From NCBI GenBank assembly GCA_963965975.1, contig OZ014412.1, forward strand, positions 15,746,349-15,810,348: a stretch of DNA of 64,000 nucleotides. Direction: 5' to 3'. The notes beneath the pieces are model-generated. The model was not told where the DNA came from, did not search any database, and saw only the letters and a list, made by a program, of their open reading frames with translations. The translations under genes were made by a program, and so were the position numbers. This document shows, one piece after another, positions 24,456 through 36,717 of this stretch (the first letter of the stretch is position 1; each line of letters opens with the position of its first letter). This stretch comes from Xestospongia bergquistia. Its lineage: Eukaryota; Porifera; Demospongiae; Haplosclerida; Petrosiidae.

Positions 24456-27181
24456 ATGGCTCGTTCCTACGTGCTCTGTGTACTCGTTTTGGCCTTTATC
24501 TACGTCTCTAGTTGCAGTCCAGTCGTCACAAAAAGAAGGATCGTCGCTGGAGACCTTCATCTGTCAGCAGGGGAATTGCTTTCTGAAGTGAGTATGCTTT
24601 AAATATTAAATGTTACTCATATCTGCAAATATATATATATATATTCTTTCTCTTCATTTCTCTCACATGCTTAACCTCTACTTTTATGCTTGCAAATTGT
24701 ATTAAACTTGTTTGCACACATTCAATGTAACAATGTACTCATGCATGTCGTACAGAGTAATTTATTCATACATAGAAATAGTGCAGCTGACACATATGCA
24801 TTCACTAAATTTGTTTGCTAACCTAAAACCTTTTTTTGCACTCTAGTAAATTAAACAGGACAAAAATCAGCTTTATACGTTAATGTATACATCAAATAAG
24901 AGTACATTACTTTGCAAATTTCAAGTAAAAATCATTCGTAATTTTACTGAGCCCCTAATTATTTGTTTATTCTACCTTATAAGGATCTTTTAATAGTTTT
25001 ACAACACAAACAATATGCAAGTTTTTGTGTGTGATGTCACCTTGGCATTAATTAAACACATATTGCACAAACTAAGTGAAAATATAGTTAAATAAAATTC
25101 AGTAGATGAACCTTGATCTCTTTTTTATAGCATCATGTTGAATGAGAGGGTGTATAGCAATGATAACATATGCTACATCATGTCACTAAAATTTCAAGCA
25201 ACATGTGCAAATACAATCTATTAAAAAGTAACCCTTGGTTGCATGCAACACTGCTATGATACAATCAATGTGATGTAGCTTATTTAGCAAGTGTTCAATG
25301 CAATACAAGTGTATTTATTTTAACTTTTTTTATTCTGTATTCACACATGATTGCCTCATTTCGTCACTATAATGTCTAGATTATTTACTACTTACTAATC
25401 TACAAACAAGCAAAGTTGACAATATAGCTATGACTTGCATGTGCATGGCATGGATCCCATTGATGACTTGTTAAGGAAAAGTATTTGCGCTTAAGACCAC
25501 TTATTGACATAAGAGATTGTTTGCATTCCACAATCCAGCCGTTGTAATAATAATATTCATTAACACCACGGGAGACCTTATAAAGTACATACTACTACAT
25601 AACATTTTAGTTTTGATAGGTACAGTTGCTATGGAAACAGATAAGTAATTAGCAGTCTAGGTCATCAGTACATGACCACTGTTTACTTATATTACAAATC
25701 CATTCACAAATCATATACAAATATAATTTGGCTACTATTATGTGCTTTAAAATATTTTCATCTCTTTTTGGTTCAGTGTTGTAGACGATCCTTGGCATGT
25801 TGTGGTCCAATTCAACTGTTACTCTCTAATAGAACTTGGGAATATGACAACTGTTATACTAGGAAAATAGAGTTTATTTCGGATTATGTAAATGAAACTG
25901 GAAAAATTTGTCCTTTCAGAAAGAAACACAAAGTAAGTTAACATGATTGAAGATCATAGTACAGCTAATAATAAGATCATGTAACATAAAGTACTTGTAA
26001 CGGCCATTTTGTGATTTTTATGACAATCAAACTTGTTGTGATAAAGATATTACAAAAAACCTCCACTTAACATTTGCTGTAGTTAGTACATTGTTGACAG
26101 AATTTGTTATGTAATCTAAAAAAAGAATATCAGTAACAAAATTTGACAAGAATTCTGTTTTTAATAACTTATTTTTTAAAAGGTGTCCAATTTCATTTTC
26201 TCATATACTCCTTTTCCCTCCCTCAAGTTTACCTGTAGGCTGTGAGTATAACACAAAGAAAAATAGCATTCCATTGCTTATAATAATTAATTTACACGTG
26301 TACTTGAAACGTCAATAAGTATAAATAATTAACTTTATAGTTAATATGGTAACGTGTTGAGCGACACCCACACAATTCATTTTTTTACTTGCTTGAGTAT
26401 GTCATTTGTGTAGTAATAGACATGTATAACTGATGTGCAATGAAGCGCGGTAGAAAAATTGTGTACATAATTATTATACTTACAAATTTGAGCGTAGTTG
26501 TGACATGGTGAGACACTTGCCAAGTCTGTCCTTATCCAAACATGTGCCAATAATTTTACTTTGGTATTTACTTTTAATATCCCTAATATTTATAATATAC
26601 ATTATATCTAAAAAAACTATTAAATTTATTATTTGTTCTTTTATATAGCAATTAGCATTGAAAACGTATTGTCAATTGTTAAATATGATTGACAAGATAT
26701 TCGTCTGTGACATAATAAAAGATGTAACTTTTTTTTCTAAATGTGTCAATCATAATTCTGACAAAAAAACAGTGAGAAAGCCAGAGACTATTGTTGAAGG
26801 CATAAAACTTTGGCACAAGAATATGGTAAGTCTAGTTATAATATTATTAATAATTATTGACATAACTTATAAATAACTTGAAAGTAGTACATGACTAATT
26901 AAGTCTAAATTTCTCTCATAAAGGTTGCAAGGCACAATAAAGATAAATGCTGCTTTGAGCCAACTTCTAAAGAAGTATGTAGTGAAAGAAGAAAAAGAAC
27001 AATAGATTATTCAACAGAAGAGTGCGAAGAAGAGTGGTCAAAAAATATGATAAAATCAGCAGCTTATATGTCGTTAGTTTATCAACTTGAACAATTAGGA
27101 AAGAGTACAACATGTTTACGTGGATGTGTCGATAAAGATATGGTCGAGTGCTCATACCGTTTACTGCCTGAAAATCTTTGA
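24456..27181 (+). CDS. Secreted cysteine-rich protein, unrecognised
   Basis: Four exons, 24456-24587, 25777-25932, 26649-26825 and 26924-27181, all joined in phase 0, give 240 residues. Residues 1-20 look like a signal peptide (MARSYVLCVLVLAFIYVSSC), followed by a dibasic TKRR. The remainder has 16 cysteines, including pairs at 45-46, 52-53 and 164-165. There are two N-glycosylation sequons (NRT, NET) and an RRKR furin-type site at 177-180. This suggests a processed, disulphide-bonded secreted ligand, defence protein or matrix factor. I recognise no family. An AATAAA lies 30 nt after the stop. The exact first exon is supported only by the signal peptide and frame. Confidence 0.7.
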
Positions 27182-29181
27182 CCACACCCATTAACAACAA
27201 GCGATTTGTAAATAAATAAACTTTAAAGTAACAGTTATCACTAATAGTTAATTGTAATTAGTTATTAATTACTTTTTTCTTGCATTATTACATTTAAATA
27301 ATTATTATAATTATTATAATTTAATATAATTTATGACAATATATATTGACATTAATAATAATATCATAATTAAATATAATAATTTATTTTTATTTAAAAG
27401 TACATTTTGTTATCATTTATTATCTTATTATTATACACTTTTATTTACAACACTTAATTAATCACTTTTAAGGTTTATTAAAGAAAAGTAATTTGACAAG
27501 AGTATCACTAGTTAATAAAAAATTGAAAGAAGGGAAATAAACAAAGACAAGGTTAAAAGCAAACATAAAGAAAATGTACATTATGTTTCATCGAGTGGGA
27601 TCGTCAGTTAAAGATTATCATTTTTGACATAACATTGAATAATAGAGCTACGTAAGCCTAATCATATTACCAAAGTTTAGCCAGGTGGTAGATATTATAA
27701 ATGTATTCATGGATATAGAGATATTGCTAACATATAAAGTATGGAGAGTTCAATATGTGAGTATCCCATTGATATTACATTGTAGTATTACTTATATATG
27801 GAGATCTATAAACAGTAACATCACACAGTAAGAGTTATGAGTGGATTATAGTGATGACTTCAAGGTGGCCCACCACAACAGTCAATGTAATAAATAAACT
27901 ATTGTGGACAAGTTTAGGTCATTTATTACACACAAATTTATATGCACTGTTAATATAGTAAATTGACTTTGTGAGTTAAAACAAATGTAATTTTAACATT
28001 TATGTCACCTTTAAATTCTACTTACATTTATACTCAAACTTAAGTATAATGATAGATAATATAAGACTGACTTATATGAGTAGAGACCAATTAAACAGCT
28101 ATCATTATAGTTATATATATGGCTATAGGATGCCATCCCATAGATGTAACAGCTTCACATAGCTCCGCCAACGTGGTGACCACCAGTAATGACTATTATG
28201 GAGTTTTATTGCACCATCTGTTTCTAGGTTGAACAAAAATGTGGTTGATATACTGTGGTTTATATAGGCACATGCAACAGTATATACAATGAATACTAAC
28301 ACTATTATATAAAGACATGTATAGCATATGATTTCATCAAACTCAACTCTTTTCCCATCATTGTATCATTACAGTAATATATATGTAGAGGAGATCTTAT
28401 ATGTCAAGTACATAGAAATGCCTATTTTAGCAACAGAGACCAAAGGTCACTAACTATATAACAGGTAAATAATTACATTAGGTAAGAGCTGTTGACATGT
28501 GTTTGTGTGTGTGTTCTGCTAATATTCACCTCTTATAGCAGGTCAGAGTTTTACAATCAATAGATTAACAAATTAGAGAATGTGGGTTTCCATAGTAACA
28601 GCAAGTCAACCTACAAAGTGTGATGGAACTATTGGATGTACTACTCAAATGACATATAATAGGAAAATAGCAGAGTACAGAAACATATGGTATTTACTGT
28701 AATTACACAATAATATATATATATACAATAAATGAGATATTATTAAAAGAAACTATGATCTCATAAATATGTTCAGGCGCACACAACATAACTTGACTTC
28801 ACCAGTCACATACTGTGTATATACTGGTTTAACTAACAAAGAGACATAGTATGACAATTTGACTCTCCTACCAGTCTAGCTGGCTTGTGGAAGGTTAGCG
28901 ACAGAATGAGAGTTACATTTTATCACTTTATAACTGCTTTTAAAACACATGCCAAGGTTAAGTGTATTGTATAAACATACAAAATGTAGCACCATGTAAA
29001 GTTAATGAAAATACCAACTCGCAGCCAACTTTAAACATGTAGTTGTGTTACAATGTATTTTATTGAAATAACAACGAAATATATTACAATGATTACATAA
29101 TGTTACCACATAAATCTGACCATTGAAGATCATATAATAATTAAAGTATCATGCTAATTATGTCACGTCAATATATCTGCT
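27182..29181. other. Convergent spacer, 2 kb
   Basis: This stretch lies between the stop of the secreted protein and the stop of the RGS gene. It is AT-rich, has two overlapping AATAAA at 27211-27220, and shows no coding signal that I trust. Confidence 0.5.
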
Positions 29182-32100
29182 TTACATTGTTATCCAAGTC
29201 TCTGGTGTAGAATTTAACCACTGTAACCCATCTTTCCTGGAATATGACAATAAAGAAAGTCTTCGATCCTCTTCAAAGGAAGGAAAAGACAGGGGGAGAG
29301 ATCGTGTGGAGGACTTCCCTGATGCAGATGACCTTGTTGCTATATGTGGGAAACAGGATATAGTTAATAGTCTTGGCACGTCACTATCTCTCTCCTCTAT
29401 ACTATTATTTAATATGACATAATCGTACTGTATTAATGATATCATTACAGTACAAATTATAAAGTGACTCGTACAGTGACAATATCTATTGACCTATGAC
29501 TTCTCTTAATTAGTGTATTTTAAACAAAAATGTAATGCGTCATTTGACATACAATTATTCGCAGAAATAATAATAAGTTTTACATGTTAATGTTGCCTTA
29601 CTGATTGAACTGTGTGTCGGACTACTGGTAGTACTTTTATAAGTTTTATCAAACTCAACCCATGGTTCAATAAGATTGGAAAGGATCTCAGACTGAGTTT
29701 TAGCAAGCAAATCTGATGCTTCTTCTAATGTGTTATAATCTGGTGTGGTCATTATACTAGTTGATATGTCAGTTAAACGATGAGCAATATCATTTGTGAC
29801 TGTTATCTACAGAAATGACATATTTATTATACATACTAAATAAAAAATGAATATTTAAATAAGCCAACAATTTTAAATAATTATAATAAGTGATAATAAA
29901 TAAGATTGAAAACTGGGTTGACAAATGCCATTTAAATATAGTTGTCAGGATTTAGTTAATGTCTTTTTAAACTAATCCCATTGTAACAGAAGCCCAAAAG
30001 GGAAGCAAGTGGTTTTAGGCTAAAAATGGGATAGAATTTAACACCTACGTTCATCTAACTTTTTCTTTCAATTACAAAGCTATTACATTACCGATTCTAT
30101 GAAACACACAAAATGAAACAACTAATTCCCAAATGGTTTAACACAAAGGTTATCACATTGCAAAGCCTACATAACATAAAAAGGAAATAATTGAATCTTA
30201 ATTACTTTAAGGTTATCACATTACGAAGCCTGCATAGCACAAGAAAGAAACAACCGAATCCTAATTGCTTAAAATACAAGGTTATCACATTACCAAGTCT
30301 ACATAACACACAACAAAGAAACAACCATATCTTTATCATACATGTTAAACAAAAGCCATCCTAACTTAATTATGAGATGTCTTCAGGCACTTTTAGAATG
30401 ACAAGTTTTAAATAATATTAATAATTCATATGTACCGAAATCATTAGATCTTAATAACCTATTAATCAACTCCATTCATTTATTATAGCAATCTTTATAA
30501 CAGTTTACTAAGACTCACTTTCACCCAGGGAGGTGTGGTAGTGTCCAAATAGCAATCAACTAAAGCTCCAACCTTTCTTGCCAACAAATTCTATGCAAAT
30601 ATACACAATACAACTACATGTATAATACTATACATCTACATGTAAGTATATGTGATAGAGAATAGTATTAATTATATAACTGATTCAGTCCAACACAGAT
30701 ATAATAAGATGGAACATTAGCTTTTAAAGCCTTTGGTTCCTTCTTCGGGTGACAGGGATTTTCCAAAGCTAAGGCAAAAGCTTCAAAATCTAGTGCTTTG
30801 TCATATTAAGTCAGTTAGTCTGTCAAAAGGTGTTACTAATCCAGTTATATCAAGTAGACCAATACAATATTTACTTGTATAATGTAACTATCAAATAATG
30901 TTGAAACTCACATAACTGGCAGATCCTTTGCAAATGATCTATTACAAGATAAAATGCTCCATTAATGTATGTAAACATTGCATTACAAAGTGTCTATTAT
31001 CATAAACATACTTGAAATTTATGTACTTCAATCCAAAATTTAAGACTGTTTAGCAACAAATGTGGACAGTCTTCTGGTCCTTTACTAACTAAATATTGTT
31101 CAAATGATATCTTCAAGGTGATAGACAATATTATTACGAATTATGCCAATTCACAAATGACACATTTACCATTTTAGGACTTTTTTCTGATATATTGTCT
31201 TGAATAAATTGGTACAAATTCTTTCCTGTCTGATTCAAATCACTAAATCTTGGCTCATCTTCAATTACAGGTGTTTGAAATAATGGCTACAATAAAAGAC
31301 CAGACATGAGTATTTATTCTCTATAGAAAGGAATTATCAATTGTCCGTATACATTATTTTACATGTACCTATTATCGTATCTTACCATGTCATAATGATG
31401 TCTGTTGCCAGACTGTAGAGATAACATTGAAGATACTAAAGCTTGTGTATTAGTATCTCCGTGTAATATCTAAGGGTCACAAATAACATTGAAGTATATA
31501 TTAATGTCGATGAAATATATGTCCTTTTATTTATATCTTAATTGAATTGTTTCTCTATTCTATTTAACTCACTTGTAAGAACTCAACGAGGCTAACTGCA
31601 AATGCTTCCATTGCATGAAGTTGTATATCATGTAGTGTGGGTGTTGATGGTCTCCGTGGCAACATTTCATCCTTACCAGTCAAATTCAATGGCCTATAAT
31701 CGTTAAAGAAATTACTTACATGTAACTTTTACGATTCTTACACATTTGCTGAAGGAGACAAGAATTGGCTAAAAAAGTAATACAATAAAGAATGAGGATT
31801 ATATTCAAACTATATTATCTTAAGATCTAATGTGTACAGTATCAAAGATCAATAGAAATCATTACATACTGAAAGATTTTCCTGGCATGTCTATTTCTTC
31901 TCCCCTTTGGCATTTTGTCATGAACAAGTATACTCATCCACAACTCAAAAGCAACATACTCTTTAGATTGTGTACCATACTCATCTTCAAGGTATGCTTT
32001 AAAATCTTCAAGAGCTCTGTGCAAAGAAAGGTAGAAGTTACTTACACATTCATCTGTCACATGATCCTTTATCAATCCCCTTTATAAATTCATTATACAT

Positions 32101-33578
32101 ATATAACTATATGCTCCTGTCCATCCAGCAGTCTATTTATACTATACATTCATACTGAGGGGTGTGTAGAGCTTCTAGAGGGGATCCAATTAAGTCAGCC
32201 ATGCTAACAGTGATTTCTTTTGGTTTTACATATTTTCTTCTTCGAGTAATCCTGCCACTTTGAACAATAGCCTAGAACAATAACATTATTATGTACATAT
32301 AATAAATAAATAAAAATAATAAATTAATAAATATTATGGGAGACAATATACTTACATTTTCTTTCGCTTCAACTTCTAAGGAAGATGAAGTAAGAGTACT
32401 TGGTAATAATAGGACTCTTTGATCTTCAGGAAAACAACTGTGAAAAAACATGTATAATTATGAAATCAAAATAGGAAAAAATTTAACCTGCAAAAAGATG
32501 TGTAATCTTTATGTAAATAACTTGTCCATTTTCTTTTCAAACTGACTAAGATGTCATCCTATCAAATATACAAACTAAAAATATGAGGTATCAATGACTT
32601 GCCATAATATTTACAAGTCTTTCTTTAATAATAGTCTCATTATAAGTCATAGCAATAGGTTGTATTGATGATGATAGGGCAGTTACTTTGTGTTCTAAAG
32701 GTAGATAGAGCTTGCTTGCATATAGTATAAATATACATAGTAAAAGTACAAGAGTGTGTGAATAAGTATAATGTTTCTATGTGTATTATAAGGAGACATT
32801 ATAATGTGTAAGTTATTATTGGCTGTTGTGAACTTGTTCATTCACACTAATTTACGCATTCTCAAATTTCTTTGTTATTCTTTTTGCATAAAGATTATAA
32901 TGCATAATACATATCCCCTCACTGTCTTTACTTTAATCACTATAAATAATTAATACAAAGTCACTAACTATATTTTAAGACTAATCTCATGACTGTTCTT
33001 CTAAACTCGTAATGAACTAAGTTAGTATTCAGCAATTCATGTATATCTTGCCATACATGATAAAATAAGATTACATCATCTTCAAGTGTCCTACAAGGGG
33101 ACAAAGTGATATTGACTTTTATAATATAAAAGGTCATTACATTGTGTGATTTGGTTACAAATGACTTTGCATGCTGGATACATTAAGTATTAAGTTGGTC
33201 GTATCATAAAACTCACTTTGTCAAATAATCTAAGAATGGCTGACCGGCATATTTATCAAAACGGAGTCCATCTTTAAATGGTTGATTAGAATCACAATCA
33301 AGGGTATTGAGTTGATACCTATATATAGTATATATAGTATGACAGTTGTCTCAATATAAAATAGTAATACCATTGCTATAATTATGATTGTACTTTTCAT
33401 AGTATGTCATATACCTATGAGGACAGCTTTCTAAGCAAGGTTCTGAAGACATACGAGGCCACCAATAGTCACTCAACCTTTGCATTAGTTGTGACATTAC
33501 CACTTGGGACCATCTAAATTGTGATACAGAATTACCATTTGTGGGAAAGGTTACCTGGATCACCAAAGGAATGAGAAA

Positions 33579-33641
<63 letters not shown>

Positions 33642-34813
33642 CAGAGACAGAGACAGAGAGAGAAAGAGAGAGAGACAGAGACATAGAGACAGACACAAAG
33701 AGAGATGTAGAAAACATTATAATACAAAAAAGAGCAAGAAATATCTCATATCTTGTCTTACCACATTTAAGTCCTGTATTAAGTCACAGTATTCCCTTCT
33801 AATTCTATTCATAGCCATAAAATCAATCATCTTTTCAAGTAGATAATCTTGATATGACAATGGTTCTAAGCTTTGTAATGACAACCATAACTTGAGTTGA
33901 CAATGTCCCTTAGTTCTGACTAATTTAGCTTGAAAACATCGGAACTGAGCATACTATAATAGGAAGTAAACAAATAATAAAGGTCCTATCATGGAAAATA
34001 CAACATTATGAAATCATAATTAATACTTACAGTTATAGTGGTGTTCTCAGGATGACAACTTCTTCTTTCATTAAGCTTTTTAACAAATCGAAATTCAGAA
34101 AACAAAGGAGATTTTATAAAATAGCCTATTCGAGAAAACTCTGCCCATTTAAAGAGAGTTTTTTGAATTTTTTTATCTTTCCATAGCTCTAGATGTGATC
34201 TAGATGGTTCAATAAGGTACCCTCCTTCGTCTGTAGCATAAAACTCAAGAGAAACTGGAAACACCTTAAAAACAAAAGTAATTCAAATGTAGCAAGTGAA
34301 GAGTCTACTAGGTCAAGCCAGTGAAAGATCATTATAGTAACTGGTTCTAATAATTTTAACAATGTTTATTATTATTACATGTGAACATGTATTATAAAAA
34401 ATTGTAAATTCATCCTATAAACTAAGACAAGTTATTAAAAAACATTGACATTACATGACAATTTCAAAGCAAAAATTTGACTCTATAATCTTATTATACT
34501 TTAATAAATATTAACAATCCCTAATCCATATGACCCCTGTCATTTCTAAGTTAATAAGCGTGTCAAAGTCACTACATTACAACACTCGGAATAATGTAAG
34601 TGTGTTAGACTTTTTTTAAAGTGTACTTACTGGTAATTGAAGATATTCTGTAAATACTTCCTCTAATAATTGATCCTCACATAACGACAACTGCATTGCT
34701 AATCGATGGCAGAGTCTCTGCAGTATAGTTAACCTGACAGGACTACTAGGCATACAATGTAATACATTGATGTCTGTACTGGTGTGGAAACTTGAATCAC
34801 TATATAGTGACAT
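29182..34813 (-). CDS. RGS22-like regulator of G-protein signalling
   Basis: Sixteen exons: 34813-34631, 34264-34031, 33953-33762, 33554-33415, 33318-33217, 32437-32356, 32271-32156, 32016-31870, 31693-31573, 31469-31386, 31286-31170, 31110-31012, 30938-30912, 30590-30519, 29806-29602 and 29396-29182. Phases chain into 711 residues. The N-terminus (LLEEVFTEYLQLP, then VFPVSLEFYATDEGGYLIE) resembles the start of RGS22. An RGS-type domain spans ~507-628: SFEQYL, then LNSLKFWIEVHKFQ, GALVDCYL and LLAKTQSEILSNLIEPWVEF. RGS domains speed GTP hydrolysis by G-alpha. Human RGS22 is longer (~1,260), so this is a shorter form. A GA/GACAGA microsatellite sits in intron 3. The exon 7/8 and last acceptor choices were made by phase. 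Confidence 0.65.
33581..33692. repeat. GA / GACAGA microsatellite
   Basis: A pure (GA)n run passes into (GACAGA)n and back to GA. It lies in intron 3 of the RGS22-like gene, about 30 bp upstream of the exon 4 acceptor on the coding (minus) strand, where it reads as a (TC)n pyrimidine tract. Confidence 0.95.
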
Positions 34814-35038
34814 GTCCAAATGTTCTTGTCATGAAAAATGGAGTCAAAAGATTCTTCTCTTGCAATAGTGTTAAAGGTGTTATATTTAAATAATGAATAT
34901 TGTTAACAATGACAGGAAGTAATTCATTATATATCATAGGTGGAGTTCATTGTCAAGTGGTCTGATTCATGTCATGCTATCAGGAAACAGTAATAAAAGT
35001 AATCTTACCTCTTTCCAGACTTCCACTATCTCACCAAG
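34814..35038. promoter_or_regulatory. Likely bidirectional promoter, RGS22-like / EBP
   Basis: Start codons of the divergent genes are 225 bp apart, leaving no room for separate promoters. I see AT-rich TATA-like stretches but no specific motif. Confidence 0.5.
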
Positions 35039-36717
35039 ATGTCACACAAGATATACCCCAACTTGGCTCATCTTGACACCTTTTCCAGAGACTTAAACTA
35101 CACTGGTGTCCCACTTGATGGATGGGTCCACCCAATGACAGCAGTCCCTTTTGTACTGTCCATACTAGCTATAGTGAATGTTGGCCCACCAAAAGGACTC
35201 CTGTCTATATGGGCATTGTTTAATTTTGCTATAATACATCCTATGGATTGGTATGTTCCATTAATTAGAATTAATTAGAATTAATTGGAATTACGTATGT
35301 TACCTTATTTGCAAAAAGGGACCACTTCTGTCAAAATATTTGTGACCTGATTTGTTAAAAATCAACTGTTCAAATATCTCAAAAAACTTTTGTATACATA
35401 CAGTATTATATATGTATAACTATTCTATATGTATTATATATACAAAACTGTTTTTAGTATTTTTAACATTGTTTTTTTATCACAAATCAGGTCATAAATG
35501 TTTTGACAGAAGTGGTCCCTTTTTGCAAATTAGGTCACATATGTGATACAATGAAACCCAACAATATCAACTGATAACTATAAGAGCATTTGTTAGTATT
35601 TAATAATATTTCAAGTCACTTATTAAGACTACAGCTTATACCAACTGTATTTGTTAGTAACACTGTATATTACATACCACTGCATTATCTTGTATTGTCT
35701 TTATTCCAGGTTTGTAGGGAGTTTAGGATATGGTCCACGTTATTTAGTAGATGAATATGCTGTTCTTGACACACGTTATTGGGTTGTACAAGATCCATGT
35801 GTGACTATTATATCGTTACTGGAGTGTATAATAATGGCACCTCTTTGTTACCTTTGGTAGGTGTGGTTATGTAGTGGATGGACAGATGGATGTGCACATG
35901 GACATATAGATGAATGAATGAATGGATGGACAAATAGATAAATGAATATATAGGAGGATAGATTTATTCACATTGATGGATTGATAGATTCATTCACATT
36001 ATATATGATTGTATAGGTATCGTGGTATTGTACAGAAACGTTGGGACACACCCTTTTATGCTATCCAGGCTAGTACGTGGCAGCTTATTGGGACTTTGTT
36101 TTATGTGTTAGGTGAATATATGGAAGGCTTCAAACATTTACCAGGACATGTATGTTATCAATAATACAAAAATATGACTGCTTAAATTATAAAGCTATGA
36201 ATAATATTATAACCACCCACTTTTGAGATACCATACTTGAGGGTATCTTGGTGTGTGTTGTTGAGTATTTTGTAGAGAACATGTGTTTACAATGTTGTTT
36301 CTTAGTAAAGGCTAACTTTTTGTCTTCGAGTTTCAATGTGTTAAGTATCTGTCTTTATTTTATTTTTAGTTATAATACAATTCTGTAAACTGTAAATAAA
36401 ACTGAGCTTGCCTATATCTTTTAGTAGATTTCTTGTCTACAAAGATAGTAGCTATGAAATGGATTGTGCTCAAAATTTTAAGGGAATGACATCATATACA
36501 AGACCAATATTTTTGAGTCAATCAAGTGATATTAATTTACTTTTTTTTTCTACAGGACTTTGTTTGGCCACCTAAATTTGATACCTATATAAAATTAAAG
36601 TATTTCTGGTTTATATTTGTTGTTCTTAATCATGTGTGGGTGTTGCTACCTCTCTATATTATTATAAAGAGCTATCGACAATTGAGACGACAACTTGAGA
36701 AGGCAAAGAAAATTTAA
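35039..36717 (+). CDS. EBP: EBP, 3-beta-hydroxysteroid delta8-delta7 isomerase
   Basis: Four exons, 35039-35250, 35710-35856, 36017-36149 and 36556-36717, give 217 residues; human EBP has 230. The enzyme moves the sterol double bond from C8 to C7 in the ER membrane. The protein has four hydrophobic segments. Matching family landmarks are DEYAVLDTRYWVVQDP (human KEYAKGDSRYILGDN), GEYMEGFKH (human TEHRDGFQH) and YFWFIFVVLNHVWVLLP (human YFWFYFVFMNALWLVLP). These fit EBP better than EBP-like. A His is kept in the second segment (IIHPMDWF), but the following acidic residue is Asp and closer than in human. A MITE-like hairpin occupies intron 1. Confidence 0.88.
35293..35542. mobile_element. MITE-like element with long inverted repeats
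   Basis: Inverted arms of ~60 bp lie at about 35294-35355 and 35480-35541. Both contain TTTGCAAAAAGGGACCACTT and, further in, TGACCTGATTTGT, with only a few mismatches. The interior is ~120 bp of AT-rich sequence with no coding capacity. It sits wholly inside EBP intron 1. I could not fix a target-site duplication. Confidence 0.8.

Noticed and set aside
30690-30805. Open segment on the minus strand (ending GLNQ) that could be an RGS exon
   Set aside because: No donor/acceptor pair fits the phases of its neighbours, while skipping it joins exons 13 and 14 perfectly. It may be an old repeat.
33351-33846. Leu/Ser-rich and Arg/Glu-rich frames
   Set aside because: They translate the GA/TC microsatellite; only the short RGS exon at 33554-33415 inside is real.
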